Below are positions 43,569-52,726 of a DNA stretch of 58,753 bases, one piece after another; positions within the stretch are counted from its first letter, which is position 1, and each line of letters opens with the position of its first letter. The notes beneath the pieces were generated by a model, which did no database searches, had not been told where the DNA came from, and saw only the letters and a program-made list of their open reading frames with translations. A program made the position numbers and the translations under genes. The stretch comes from Hymenobacter guriensis. Its GTDB lineage: Bacteria > Bacteroidota > Bacteroidia > Cytophagales > Hymenobacteraceae. The DNA is taken from positions 1 to 58,753 of the forward strand of contig NZ_JADWYK010000022.1 of NCBI RefSeq assembly GCF_015773195.1, given 5' to 3'.

Positions 43569-45776
43569 ATGCAAGTCGAATCCCTACCGCCGGTAGCCGC
43601 GCCCAAGCCGCCGCTGGTTGCCCGCTCAGCCAGCCGGGCAATTGACACGTTCTTTTACGATAACCGCATCGTGCGCGACTTCGGTATTGCCACCGTCATC
43701 TGGGGCATTATCGGGATGCTGGTGGGGGTGCTGGCGGCGTTTCAGCTGGCCCGGCCCGAGCTGAACATGGGCACGGCCGCTACTACCTTCGGCCGCATCC
43801 GGCCGCTGCATACCAACGCCGTCATCTTCGCCTTCGTGGGCAACGGCATCTTCACCGGTGTGTACTACTCGCTGCAGCGCCTGTGCAAAACCCGGATGTT
43901 CTCGGACGTGCTGAGCAAAATCCACTTCTGGGGCTGGCAACTGATTATTCTCTCGGCTGTGGCCACACTGCCCATGGGCTTCACCACCAGCAAAGAATAC
44001 GCCGAGCTGGAGTGGCCCATTGATATTGCCATTACGCTGGTGTGGGTGGTGTTTGGCTGGAACATGTTCGGCACCATTGCCCGGCGGCGCGAGCGGCACC
44101 TGTACGTGGGCATCTGGTTTTACATTGCCACCTTCCTGACGGTCGCCGTGCTGCACATCGTCAATTCGGCGGCGCTGCCCGTGAGCTTCATGAAAAGCTA
44201 CTCGGCCTACGCCGGCGTGCAGGATGCCCTGGTGCAGTGGTGGTACGGCCACAACGCGGTAGCCTTTTTCCTGACCACGCCCTACCTGGGGCTGATGTAC
44301 TACTTCCTGCCCAAGGCGGCCGAGCGGCCGGTGTACTCCTACCGCCTGAGCATCATCCACTTCTGGTCCCTGATTTTCATCTACATCTGGGCTGGTCCTC
44401 ACCACCTGCTCTACACCGCCCTGCCCGACTGGGCCCAGAGCCTGGGCGTGGCCTTTAGCGTAATGCTGATTGCGCCCAGCTGGGGCGGCATGATCAACGG
44501 TCTGCTGACGCTGCGTGGGGCCTGGGACAAAGTGCGCGAGGAGCCCGTGCTCAAGTTCTTCGTGGTGGCCGTGACGGCCTACGGCATGGCCACCTTCGAG
44601 GGGCCCATGCTAAGCCTCAAGAACGTGAATGCCATTGCCCACTTCACCGACTGGATTGTGGCCCACGTGCACGTAGGCGCCCTGGGCTGGAACGGCTTCC
44701 TGACCTTCGGCATGCTCTACTGGCTGTGGCCGCGCCTTTACCGCACGCCCCTGCATTCCAAAAAGCTGGCGAATACCCACTTCTGGCTGGGCACCCTGGG
44801 CATCCTGTTCTATGCCCTGCCCATGTACTGGGCCGGCTTCACCCAGGGCCTGATGTGGAAGCAGTTTAATGCCGAGGGCATGCTGCAGTACCCCAACTTC
44901 CTGGAAACGGTCATGCAGATTGTACCCATGTACTATCTGCGGGGAATCGGCGGGGTGCTGTACCTGAGTGGGGTGTTTGTGATGATGTTCAACCTTTACC
45001 GAACGGCCAAAGCCGGCTCTCTGCTGGCCAACGAAAAAGCCCAGGCCGCGCCTCTGATGTCCGAATCCCAGGACCCGCACGCCCAGGGCGGCCACTGGCA
45101 CCGCTGGGTTGAGCGGCGGCCTTTCCAGCTGGCCGTGGGAGCTACCGTCGCCATTCTTATCGGCGGTGCCATTGAAATGATTCCCACGTTCCTGGTAAAA
45201 AGCAACGTGCCCACCATTGCCTCGGTGAAGCCCTATACCTCGCTCGAGCTGCAGGGCCGGGACCTGTACATCAAGGAAGGCTGCTCCAACTGCCACACCC
45301 AGATGGTGCGCCCGTTCCGCTCCGAAACCGAGCGGTACGGCGAGTACAGCAAGGCCGGCGAGTTCATCTACGACCGTCCCTTTCTGTGGGGCAGCAAGCG
45401 TACCGGTCCCGATTTGCACCGCGTGGGTCAGAAATACCCGCACTCCTGGCACTACAACCACATGCTGGACCCCACCAGTATGTCGCCCGGCTCGATTATG
45501 CCCGCCTATCCCTGGCTGTTCGACAACGACATCGACTATTCCACGCTGCCCACCAAGATCAGAGTATTGCGTGACCTGGGCACCCCTTACCCCGCCGGCT
45601 ATGAGCAGCAGGCCGTGGCCGATGCCCAGCGTCAGGCCCAGGGCATCGCGGCCGAGCTGAAAAAGGAGGAAATCGAGGTGAAGTCCGACAAGGAAATCGT
45701 GGCTCTGATTGCTTACCTCCAGCGCCTGGGCACCGACATCAAAGTAAAGCCCGAGCAAGCCGCGGCAGCTAAGTAA
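43569..45776 (+). CDS. ccoNO: Fused cbb3 cytochrome oxidase subunits I and II (CcoN-CcoO)
   Basis: This 735-residue protein fuses CcoN (about residues 1-485; twelve membrane helices, with histidine ligands in RIRPLHTNAVIF-like RPLHTNAV, GHNAVAFFL, GPHHLLY and HVHVGALGWNG) to CcoO (about 510-735). The latter has one membrane helix and a heme c site CSNCH near residue 571, with a GSIMPAYPWL methionine ligand. In proteobacteria these are separate genes; fusion is common in Bacteroidota. It is the catalytic, proton-pumping core of the high-affinity terminal oxidase. Confidence 0.96.
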   Translation: MQVESLPPVAAPKPPLVARSASRAIDTFFYDNRIVRDFGIATVIWGIIGMLVGVLAAFQLARPELNMGTAATTFGRIRPLHTNAVIFAFVGNGIFTGVYYSLQRLCKTRMFSDVLSKIHFWGWQLIILSAVATLPMGFTTSKEYAELEWPIDIAITLVWVVFGWNMFGTIARRRERHLYVGIWFYIATFLTVAVLHIVNSAALPVSFMKSYSAYAGVQDALVQWWYGHNAVAFFLTTPYLGLMYYFLPKAAERPVYSYRLSIIHFWSLIFIYIWAGPHHLLYTALPDWAQSLGVAFSVMLIAPSWGGMINGLLTLRGAWDKVREEPVLKFFVVAVTAYGMATFEGPMLSLKNVNAIAHFTDWIVAHVHVGALGWNGFLTFGMLYWLWPRLYRTPLHSKKLANTHFWLGTLGILFYALPMYWAGFTQGLMWKQFNAEGMLQYPNFLETVMQIVPMYYLRGIGGVLYLSGVFVMMFNLYRTAKAGSLLANEKAQAAPLMSESQDPHAQGGHWHRWVERRPFQLAVGATVAILIGGAIEMIPTFLVKSNVPTIASVKPYTSLELQGRDLYIKEGCSNCHTQMVRPFRSETERYGEYSKAGEFIYDRPFLWGSKRTGPDLHRVGQKYPHSWHYNHMLDPTSMSPGSIMPAYPWLFDNDIDYSTLPTKIRVLRDLGTPYPAGYEQQAVADAQRQAQGIAAELKKEEIEVKSDKEIVALIAYLQRLGTDIKVKPEQAAAAK

Positions 45777-45822
45777 CACCCGGATTTCATCCCAGCCGCT
45801 GCTTCCCTAACCCTCCCCGATC

Positions 45823-46029
45823 ATGCACAAGAACGTGTTGCAATCCATAGCGGGCATTGAGATATACCCGCTCATTTCCTTTGTCATCTTCTTTCTCTTT
45901 TTCCTGGGCCTGCTGGTGTATGTGGCCGTGGCCAACCGCCAGCACATCAGCGCCATGAGCCAGCTCCCGCTGGCGCCTGACCACGACGAACCCCTGAATC
46001 ATCACTTTAACCACGACGTGCTATGCTAA
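45823..46029 (+). CDS. ccoQ: cbb3 oxidase subunit CcoQ-like
   Basis: This 68-residue protein has one membrane helix (YPLISFVIFFLFFLGLLVYV) and a charged tail, the size and shape of CcoQ, which stabilises the oxidase. It is 46 bases after ccoNO, and its end overlaps the next gene by 7 bases. Confidence 0.85.
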   Translation: MHKNVLQSIAGIEIYPLISFVIFFLFFLGLLVYVAVANRQHISAMSQLPLAPDHDEPLNHHFNHDVLC

Positions 46030-46325
46030 CCAAACGCACTCTTCTGCTGATCGTCCCGGGCCTGCTCGCCAGCTATGCGGCGGCCGCCCCAACCCCGGCT
46101 GCCACCGGTCCCACTCCTGGTTCTCTGCTAAGCCTGGCGGCCTGGGGCCTGGCCGCCGTGGTGTTGATTTTTGGGATGATGACGGCCACCTCCCTGGCAT
46201 CCGCCGCTGCCGCCGCTGCGCAGCAGGAGGCCGGGCAGCAAGAAGCCGTACAGGCCGATGGGCTGGCGGCCGCCCCAACTGAAACCCCCGCCCCGGCAAC
46301 GGCCGGGCAGCGCATTGCCGCATGA
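46023..46325 (+). CDS. Small membrane protein inside the cco operon
   Basis: This 100-residue protein has an N-terminal signal-like segment (LLLIVPGLLASYAAAA), a second hydrophobic helix (LLSLAAWGLAAVVLIFGMM) and an alanine-, glutamine- and proline-rich tail. It overlaps ccoQ by 7 bases and ccoP by 4 bases, so translation is coupled across all three. No family is recognised; it may be a lineage-specific accessory subunit. Confidence 0.75.
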   Translation: MLTKRTLLLIVPGLLASYAAAAPTPAATGPTPGSLLSLAAWGLAAVVLIFGMMTATSLASAAAAAAQQEAGQQEAVQADGLAAAPTETPAPATAGQRIAA

Positions 46326-47203
46326 GGTACTATCCTTTCTCCTGGCGCGTAGCCGCCTCCGGCGCGGGCCTGGTAGTGCTGGCGGCCGGTCCGGCGCTGG
46401 CGCAAACCCCGGAAACCAAGGCCGGACCAGCCGATTCTCAGCTGCTGCTGCTTTGGGTGCTACTGGCTACGCTGGGCCTGGTTATCCTGTTGATGGTGCT
46501 GCTGGCGGCCACGCTGGTAGTACGCCTGCGGCCTCAGCTGCGCCGCCTCTACGAGCTGCCCACCGTGCGCCCTACCTGGAGCGGGCGGGTGCTGGGCCTG
46601 CTCGTAGGCGACGCCACGCTGGTACGGGGCGAGGTGCGCGACGAGCTTCTGGACCACGACTACGACGGCATCCACGAGTTCGACAACGACCTGCCGCCGT
46701 GGTGGAAATACAGCTTCTACGCCACCATTCTGTTTGCCGTCGGCTACCTCAGCTACTATCACCTGGCCGAAGCCGGGCAGCTGCAGGGCGCCGAGTATGC
46801 CGCCGAAATGCAGCAGGCTGCCCTTTTCGTTTCCACCGAGGCCGACGACCCCAACAAGCTTACTACCTACCAGCCCTTGACGGCCGCCGATGACCTGAGC
46901 AGCGGCAAAAGCCTCTTTACCACCAACTGCGCGCCCTGCCACGGGGCCAATGCCGAAGGCAAAGTAGGTCCCAACCTGACCGACGAGTACTGGCTGCACG
47001 GCGGCGAGGTAAACCACGTCTACAAGACCATCAAATACGGCGTGACGAGCAAAGGCATGGTGGCTTGGAAAGGAAAGCTCTCCGGCAAGCAGATCCTGCA
47101 GGTCAGCTCCTACCTGTTGAGTTTGCAGGGCACCAAGCCGGCCGGAGCCAAAGAGCCGCAGGGCGAGAAGGAAGCCCCCGGCCAGCGCGTTGCCCGGCTG
47201 TAA
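46322..47203 (+). CDS. ccoP: cbb3 oxidase subunit III (CcoP), one heme c motif
   Basis: This 293-residue protein has an N-terminal signal or helix, a second helix (residues about 40-68), the CcoP hallmark DHDYDGIHEFDNDLPPWWKY with its following helix (about 105-150), and one cytochrome c domain with CAPCH near residues 203-207. Proteobacterial CcoP carries two heme c motifs; only one is present here. Electrons would pass through this heme to CcoO and CcoN. Confidence 0.93.
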   Translation: MRYYPFSWRVAASGAGLVVLAAGPALAQTPETKAGPADSQLLLLWVLLATLGLVILLMVLLAATLVVRLRPQLRRLYELPTVRPTWSGRVLGLLVGDATLVRGEVRDELLDHDYDGIHEFDNDLPPWWKYSFYATILFAVGYLSYYHLAEAGQLQGAEYAAEMQQAALFVSTEADDPNKLTTYQPLTAADDLSSGKSLFTTNCAPCHGANAEGKVGPNLTDEYWLHGGEVNHVYKTIKYGVTSKGMVAWKGKLSGKQILQVSSYLLSLQGTKPAGAKEPQGEKEAPGQRVARL

Positions 47204-47215
47204 GCTCTTTTTGTC

Positions 47216-47386
47216 TGTCATCCTGAGCACAGCGAAGTGGAGGGAAGAACCTTCCTCACCTACTTCACTGCTGTTCGGTACCAACGTGACAAAGCTCTTT
47301 TACCACTGACTTACTAAAAGGTTTGTCAGAGTGTACAGAGCCTGCCACAACATGGAGGCAGGGCCTTCGCTCTGCTCAGGATGACA
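47216..47386. repeat. Widely spaced hairpin repeat R6
   Basis: Arms 47216-47237 (TGTCATCCTGAGCA and AGCGAAG) and 47365-47386 pair over 22 bp with one mismatch, separated by 127 bases. The ends match the GTCATnCyGAGC family. It separates ccoP from ccoG, and the inner bases contain no gene. Confidence 0.75.
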
Positions 47387-47416
47387 GGTTAAACAACGAT
47401 TCAAAGATTCCGCCTC

Positions 47417-48826
47417 ATGGCTACTACCCAACCCCAGCCCGCCGCGTCTTTCCGCGACACCATTGCCACGGTGGACGCGGCCGGCAAGCGGGTGTGGCTG
47501 TACCCCAAGAAGCCCGGCGGCCGGCTCTACCACTACCGCAAATGGCTTAGCTACGGGCTGCTGGCACTGCTGTTTGCCGGCCCCTGGCTGCGCATCCACG
47601 GCCTGCCGCTGCTGATGCTGAACCTGCCGGCCCGGCGCTTTATCATTCTGGGGCAGATTTTCTGGCCCCAGGATTTCTTTATCCTGCTGCTGGGCAGCCT
47701 CACCTTCGTGCTGTTCATCATCATCTTCACGGTGGTGTACGGGCGGGTGTTCTGCGGCTGGGTATGTCCCCAGACCATCTTCCTGGAAATGGTATTCCGG
47801 CGCATCGAGTACTGGCTGGAAGGCGACGCGCCCCAGCAGAAGGCCCTTGACCGCGCCGACTGGGACTGGAACAAAACCTGGCGCAAAGCCACCAAGCACG
47901 CGCTGTTTCTGATCCTGTCCTTCCTGATTGCCAATACCTTCCTGGCCTATATCATCGGCACCGACGACCTGCTGCAAATCGTGACGGACCGGCCCGCCGG
48001 GCACCTGGGCGGCCTGGCTTCGATGGTGTTGTTTACCGGCCTGTTCTACGCCGTGTTTGCCCGGTTCCGGGAGCAGGTCTGCACCATTGCCTGTCCCTAC
48101 GGGCGGCTGCAGGGCGTATTGCTCGACAAAAACAGCCTCGTGGTAGCCTACGACTACAAGCGGGGCGAGCCGCGGGAGAAGCTCCGCAAAAACCAGGAGC
48201 GCACCGCCGGCGACTGTATCGACTGCCACCAGTGCGTGCAGGTGTGCCCCACCGGCATCGACATCCGCAACGGAGCCCAACAGATGGAATGCACCAACTG
48301 CACGGCCTGCATCGACGCCTGCAACTCGATAATGAACCTCGTGAACCTGCCCGAAGGCCTGATCCGGCACGCCTCCGAAAATGACATTATCCAGGGCACC
48401 CGCCCGCGGTTTACGGGCCGCATGAAGGTGCTGTCGGGGGTACTGGGCGTATTGCTCGTGGTGATGACGGGGCTGCTGGTATCCCGCGCCAACGTGGCGG
48501 CCACGGTGCTGCGCACGCCGGGGCAGCTGTTTCAGAAAACCGACCACGGCACCATCACCAACCTCTACAACATCTCGGTTATCAACAAAACCAACCGGCC
48601 TTACCCGCTCACGCTACGGGTGCTGGAGCCCGTTCAGGGCACCATTTCCCTGGTAGGCACGGCCAGCCTGAAACTACCTGCCCAGGGCATGACCGAAGGT
48701 GTATTCTTTGCCGAGCTGCCCCGCCGGGCCCTGCTGCGCACCAACCAGAAAATCCGCATCGGCCTGTATTCGGGCAACGAGCTGATTGCCGAAACCAGCA
48801 CCAAGTTTCTCGGGCCGGTACAGTAA
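47417..48826 (+). CDS. ccoG: cbb3 oxidase assembly protein CcoG
   Basis: This 469-residue protein has an N-terminal membrane domain with five helices (including YGRVFCGWVCPQTIF and a REQVCTIACPYGRLQ motif), then two 4Fe-4S ferredoxin motifs near residues 266-310 (CIDCHQCVQVCP, CTNCTACIDAC), one helix and a C-terminal Ig-like domain. CcoG reduces copper for cbb3 assembly. A cupredoxin-like role for the C-terminal part is inference. Confidence 0.95.
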   Translation: MATTQPQPAASFRDTIATVDAAGKRVWLYPKKPGGRLYHYRKWLSYGLLALLFAGPWLRIHGLPLLMLNLPARRFIILGQIFWPQDFFILLLGSLTFVLFIIIFTVVYGRVFCGWVCPQTIFLEMVFRRIEYWLEGDAPQQKALDRADWDWNKTWRKATKHALFLILSFLIANTFLAYIIGTDDLLQIVTDRPAGHLGGLASMVLFTGLFYAVFARFREQVCTIACPYGRLQGVLLDKNSLVVAYDYKRGEPREKLRKNQERTAGDCIDCHQCVQVCPTGIDIRNGAQQMECTNCTACIDACNSIMNLVNLPEGLIRHASENDIIQGTRPRFTGRMKVLSGVLGVLLVVMTGLLVSRANVAATVLRTPGQLFQKTDHGTITNLYNISVINKTNRPYPLTLRVLEPVQGTISLVGTASLKLPAQGMTEGVFFAELPRRALLRTNQKIRIGLYSGNELIAETSTKFLGPVQ

Positions 48827-48845
48827 CATTTCAGGCACTATTCCT

Positions 48846-49316
48846 ATGGCAACGCCCTCCCCCAAAACCCGCACTATCTGGCCCTACGCCATTGTGATGA
48901 CCTTCGTGCTGTTTGCCGGCTACATCGGCTACATGGTGCAGCAGGCCATGCGCACCAGCGTCGACCTGGTCAGCCCCGACTACTACCAACAGGAGCTGCG
49001 CTACCAGCAACAGATGGAAACCGTAGCCCGTACGGCCGCCCTGCCCGCGCCGGTAAAGCTGGAGCATAATGCTGCCGCTCACCGCCTGACCCTGCAGCTG
49101 CCCGCCGAACTGACCACACAGACCGTGCAGGGCCAAGTGCACTTCTTCCGGCCCTCCGACCAGAAGCTGGATTTCTCCCTGCCTTTGCAGCCCGCCGGTG
49201 GTGTGCAGCAGATCAATACCGGCCAGATGAAAGCCGGCTACTGGCGCGTGCGCCTCGATTTTACCGCGGGCGGGCAGGCCTACTTCTTGGAAAGAAATAT
49301 CACCCTGACTGACTGA
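48846..49316 (+). CDS. ccoH: FixH/CcoH-like protein
   Basis: This 156-residue protein has one N-terminal helix (WPYAIVMTFVLFAGYIGYM), the conserved VDLVSPDYYQQELRYQQQ region and a beta-rich periplasmic domain with HFFRPSDQKLDFSLPL. This matches FixH. The start at 48846 directly precedes the helix. It lies 20 bases after ccoG. Confidence 0.9.
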   Translation: MATPSPKTRTIWPYAIVMTFVLFAGYIGYMVQQAMRTSVDLVSPDYYQQELRYQQQMETVARTAALPAPVKLEHNAAAHRLTLQLPAELTTQTVQGQVHFFRPSDQKLDFSLPLQPAGGVQQINTGQMKAGYWRVRLDFTAGGQAYFLERNITLTD

Positions 49317-49390
49317 CTTTCATCATGTGAGCCCCGGTCCGGGCGGCCGTACTTGCCGGCCAAATCAGCTACGCCATTTCTCTACTGCCA

Positions 49391-50113
49391 ATGCTTTGGG
49401 CCGGGTTTGTTTTTGGGTTATTGGGCAGCTTCCACTGCGTGGGCATGTGCGGGACCATTGCCTTGGCGCTGCCCGGCCGCACGCAGGCTGCCTCGGCGTG
49501 CTACGTGGGCGGGCGGCTGCTGTATAACCTGGGCCGCATCACAACCTACGCTACCCTGGGCGCGGCCGCCGGCCTGCTGGGCCAGAGCCTGCGCCTGGCC
49601 GGGCTGCAGCAAAGCCTCTCCATTGCCTCGGGCCTGCTAATTCTGCTGCTGGTGGGGCTGCCCCCGCGCTACGCCGACCGGCTGGCCGCCGGCCTGGGTT
49701 TGCGCCGCCCCCTGGCCTGGGTCAAGAACACGCTGGCCGGGCTTTTTCAGCAGCCTTCGTGGCGGGCCTTGTACCTCACGGGCATCCTCAACGGGCTGCT
49801 GCCCTGCGGCCTGGTATACCTGGCGTTGGCCGGGTCCCTGAGCGCGCCGGGCATACCGGGCGCAGCGGCTTACATGGCCAGCTTTGGCTTGGGTACGCTC
49901 CCACTGATGCTGGGTCTTTCTCTCTCCGGGCGGCTGGTGCCGCTGCTGTGGCGCACCCGCATGCGGCAGGCGGTACCCTACGCAGCTTCGGGGCTGGCCG
50001 TGCTTTTTATCATGCGCGGGCTGGGGCTGGGCATTCCGTATCTGAGCCCACAGCTAAGCGCGCCGGAGAAAATCCAGGCTCGTCAGCCGCAGTCGGTGCA
50101 CTACTGCCGGTAG
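49391..50113 (+). CDS. DsbD/TauE-like membrane protein linked to cbb3 biogenesis
   Basis: This 240-residue protein has six predicted helices arranged as two inverted repeats, each with a Cys motif: HCVGMCGTIAL near the N-terminus and NGLLPCGLVYLAL near residue 135. It belongs to the DsbD_2/sulfite exporter TauE-like group often called CcoH2 or CcoA-like in Bacteroidota clusters. It could carry copper or electrons. It stands 74 bases after ccoH. Confidence 0.88.
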   Translation: MLWAGFVFGLLGSFHCVGMCGTIALALPGRTQAASACYVGGRLLYNLGRITTYATLGAAAGLLGQSLRLAGLQQSLSIASGLLILLLVGLPPRYADRLAAGLGLRRPLAWVKNTLAGLFQQPSWRALYLTGILNGLLPCGLVYLALAGSLSAPGIPGAAAYMASFGLGTLPLMLGLSLSGRLVPLLWRTRMRQAVPYAASGLAVLFIMRGLGLGIPYLSPQLSAPEKIQARQPQSVHYCR

Positions 50114-50167
50114 GGTCTGCTGCTTCCTTTTTTTCCTCCCTGCTTTCCTTTCGTTACGTTTCTCCTT

Positions 50168-51088
50168 ATGAAAACCATTCTCGTCCCCATCGACCATACT
50201 GCTGCGGCTGAACCCACGCTGGCTTACGCCAACAAGCTGGCCGTGCGCTGGCCTGCCGAAGTGGTGCTGCTTTATTGCCACCCCGAATCGGATGGTATGG
50301 CGGCAGCGGAGAAGGCGCTTGACGTACAGGAACAGCGGCTGCGCGGCCTGGTGGAGCGCCTGCGCTATCAGCAGCTTACCCGCCAGGATGGCCGCCGCAT
50401 TCAGTACCGCTACCGGATTCTGAGCGGCTGCCTCCACGACTATGTGCAGGCCGAAGCAGCCCGCTGCGCCGCCGACCTGGTGGTGATGGGCCTCGAGCAC
50501 ATCGACTGCGGTAAGCAGGCCGCGCCCGGCAACCACGCCGCCTCCATCACCCGGCTAGTCACGTGCCCGGTGCTGGTAGTGCCGCCAGGGCGCCGCGCTC
50601 TGCCTGCGCGGGTGGTTTTCGCCGCTGATTTCACCGCCTTAAATACCGACATCCTGCCCCGCTTGTCAGCGCTGGAAGGTGCTTTCCCGGCCCCGTTGGA
50701 TCTGGTGCAGTTTTATTCGCCGGCCGAGCGGCCCCGGCGGCGCCAACTCAAGCAGGCCCTCGGCAAGGTCGGGGCTCAGCTCACCTGGCTCACTACTACT
50801 CCCCACTTGGTGGAAGATGATGCCCCGCTGGAAGGCGTCGGCGAGTTCTGTGCCCGGCAGCAGGCCCAACTGCTCATTATTGCCCCCAACAGCGAGACGG
50901 AGCTGTTACGCTACTTCGACTCGTGCTACACCACCACCCGTGCCTACCACACCCAGATTCCGGTACTGGTACTACGGGCCGTGGAGCGCCAGCCCCAGGT
51001 AGCCTGCTGCGCCCGGTGTGCCGAACGGCTGGAGCAAGAGCACACCAAAGCGCTGTTACCCGACTATTATGCCGTCCATTGGGCCTGA
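50168..51088 (+). CDS. Universal stress protein with two UspA domains
   Basis: This 306-residue protein has two UspA units (residues about 1-140, starting TILVPIDHTAAAEPTLAYANKLAV, and about 145-285). The ATP-binding G-rich loop is degenerate (VVMGLEHIDCGK, IIAPNSETELL). Two C-terminal cysteine pairs (CCARCAE) are unusual. UspA proteins appear in stress and low-oxygen responses. It lies just after the cco cluster and 36 bases before hemF. Confidence 0.85.
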   Translation: MKTILVPIDHTAAAEPTLAYANKLAVRWPAEVVLLYCHPESDGMAAAEKALDVQEQRLRGLVERLRYQQLTRQDGRRIQYRYRILSGCLHDYVQAEAARCAADLVVMGLEHIDCGKQAAPGNHAASITRLVTCPVLVVPPGRRALPARVVFAADFTALNTDILPRLSALEGAFPAPLDLVQFYSPAERPRRRQLKQALGKVGAQLTWLTTTPHLVEDDAPLEGVGEFCARQQAQLLIIAPNSETELLRYFDSCYTTTRAYHTQIPVLVLRAVERQPQVACCARCAERLEQEHTKALLPDYYAVHWA

Positions 51089-51124
51089 TTTCCGGCCCGG
51101 ATACCCTACACAGCTTTTACCTTC

Positions 51125-52054
51125 ATGCTTACCATGACTACCGCTGCCCTCGCTGTTGCTCCGCCCCGCATTTTGGTTGAAAACTGGATGCGCCAGTTTC
51201 AGGACTGGCTCTGCCACCGCCTCGAAGCTGCCGATGGCAGCGGAATACGCTTTCAGGAAGACGCCTGGCAGCACATTGGCGGCGGCGGTGGGGCCACCCG
51301 CGTGCTGCAGAACGGGGCGGTGCTAGAAAAAGGCGGAGTTGCCTTCTCAGCCGTGTGGGGGCAGATGAGCGAGGCGGCAGCCCGCGCCCTGCTTATGCCC
51401 GACCCCAACTACTTTGCCACGGGTGTGTCGGTGGTGCAGCACCCGGGCAGCCCACTGGTGCCGATTTCCCACATGAACGTGCGCTACTTCGAGGCCGGCA
51501 ACGGGGAAGCCTGGTTTGGCGGCGGGCTGGATCTGACGCCTATCTACGTGGATGAAGCCCAGGCCCGCTGGTTTCACCGGCAGATTAAGGAAATGTGTGA
51601 CCAGCACACCCCTGCCTATTATCCCCGCTTCAAGCAGTGGGCCGATGAGTACTTCTTTCTGCCCCACCGCCAGGAAACCCGCGGCATCGGCGGCATCTTC
51701 TTCGACCGGCTCACCGTGGGTAAGGACGGCTCGTTTGAGGAGCTGTTCGCCTTCGTGCAGGATGTGGGCGAGGTCTACGGCCGCACTTATGGTACCATCA
51801 TGCGCCAGAACGCCAGCCTGCCCCACACCGAGCGGCAGAAGCAGTGGCAGCTGGTGCGCCGGGGCCGCTACGCCGAGTTCAACCTAGCCATTGACCGGGG
51901 CACCAAGTTCGGGCTGGAAACCGGGGGCCGCACCGAGAGCATCCTGATGAGTCTGCCACCCCAGGCCGAGTGGCACTACAACTTCCCCATCGAGCCCGAC
52001 TCTCCAGAGGAAGTTACCCAGCAGTGGCTGCGCAAAGGCGTGAACTGGATTTAA
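51125..52054 (+). CDS. hemF: Aerobic coproporphyrinogen III oxidase HemF
   Basis: This 309-residue protein has the HemF motifs: FQEDAWQHIGGGGGATRVLQ, ATGVSVVQHPGSPLVPISHMNVR (in pieces), FGGGLDLTPIYV, DEYFFLPHRQETRGIGGIFFD and RGTKFGLETGGRTESILMSLPP. It makes protoporphyrinogen IX for heme using oxygen. ATG at 51125 or 51134 are both possible starts. Placement beside cbb3 and the truncated hemoglobin fits heme demand. Confidence 0.96.
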   Translation: MLTMTTAALAVAPPRILVENWMRQFQDWLCHRLEAADGSGIRFQEDAWQHIGGGGGATRVLQNGAVLEKGGVAFSAVWGQMSEAAARALLMPDPNYFATGVSVVQHPGSPLVPISHMNVRYFEAGNGEAWFGGGLDLTPIYVDEAQARWFHRQIKEMCDQHTPAYYPRFKQWADEYFFLPHRQETRGIGGIFFDRLTVGKDGSFEELFAFVQDVGEVYGRTYGTIMRQNASLPHTERQKQWQLVRRGRYAEFNLAIDRGTKFGLETGGRTESILMSLPPQAEWHYNFPIEPDSPEEVTQQWLRKGVNWI

Positions 52055-52263
52055 GCGGGCTAGGCTCGGCAAAACAAGCTTTCAGTATAGCTAACGCGGT
52101 GGTGTAGGCTTGATACTGATATAAAAAGGAGGATTCTTCTGTTATGGCAGCAAAACAGCTGGTCGCCGCCCATTAAAAGGGGTACGAAGGCCGTGGGCTC
52201 ATCCGCTACGGGTTGAACGCGCATGGACTGCGGGACCAGCAGCCTCGCTCTTAGTCCCACGCA

Positions 52264-52494
52264 CCGCCAATTGCGCTCCGGTCGTACCTAGCGTACCAGG
52301 TGCACGCCGACCAGGGCAGTCAGCACCGGACCGCCTGTTTCAAGGCCGAATTAATCGACGGCATTGCGCACTTGTTTACCAGACTCCGAAACGCAACTGC
52401 AAACCACGTCTCAATTGTTTCCGGCTTAGCCAGACAACTCCACCTTCATGGGCTTGACAAACATCATCATAATGTGAACGGGCTGACCAAGTGA
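52264..52494 (+). pseudogene. Transposase (integrase-core) remnant
   Basis: A short frame reads YLAYQVHADQGSQHRTACFKAEL and then loses similarity. HxDQGSQ is the second-aspartate motif of IS3-type rve transposases. Nothing before or after forms a full protein, so it is a fragment of a decayed insertion sequence. It lies in the otherwise empty 900-base stretch after hemF (52055-52953). Confidence 0.7.
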
Positions 52495-52655
52495 TACGAC
52501 ATCCAGTTTAAAAACAGCTCTTTATACAGCATTCATCGTCGCGCCTACCCTGATCCGGCCTATGACCAGCTCCCTGTTCATACCTTGCTTTAAGCCAGGC
52601 CGCGGGTTATGGACCGTGCGCGGCGCATCCCAAAAGGTCCTGGAAAAAGTGTCTT

Positions 52656-52721
52656 CCGCTAAAAATCAGGCAGAAGCCTGAGTATTGTCATAGGGTGCCC
52701 TTCGCCGCTGCCGTACTCTTG
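52656..52721 (+). promoter_or_regulatory. Tandem operator and -7 box in front of a decayed ORF
   Basis: Distal box CCGCTAAAAATCAG (52656-52669; left half degenerate), 8 bases, proximal box CTGAGTATTGTCAT (52678-52691), 22 bases, then TACTCTTG (52714-52721). The spacing is the same as at the other sites. The intact gene that follows, the L,D-transpeptidase, is more than 200 bases away. Confidence 0.72.
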
Positions 52722-52726
52722 CAACT

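Noticed and set aside
44610..45779. 389-residue antisense frame over ccoNO
   Set aside because: The oxidase gene is unambiguous; the antisense frame has no recognisable domain.
11995..47386. CRISPR array from the repeated hairpins
   Set aside because: The copies are kilobases apart with differing interiors, there is no regular spacing and no cas gene is present.
47300..48547. 415-residue antisense frame over ccoG
   Set aside because: It is rich in Q, H and G with no hydrophobic or catalytic motifs, and ccoG on the other strand is certain.
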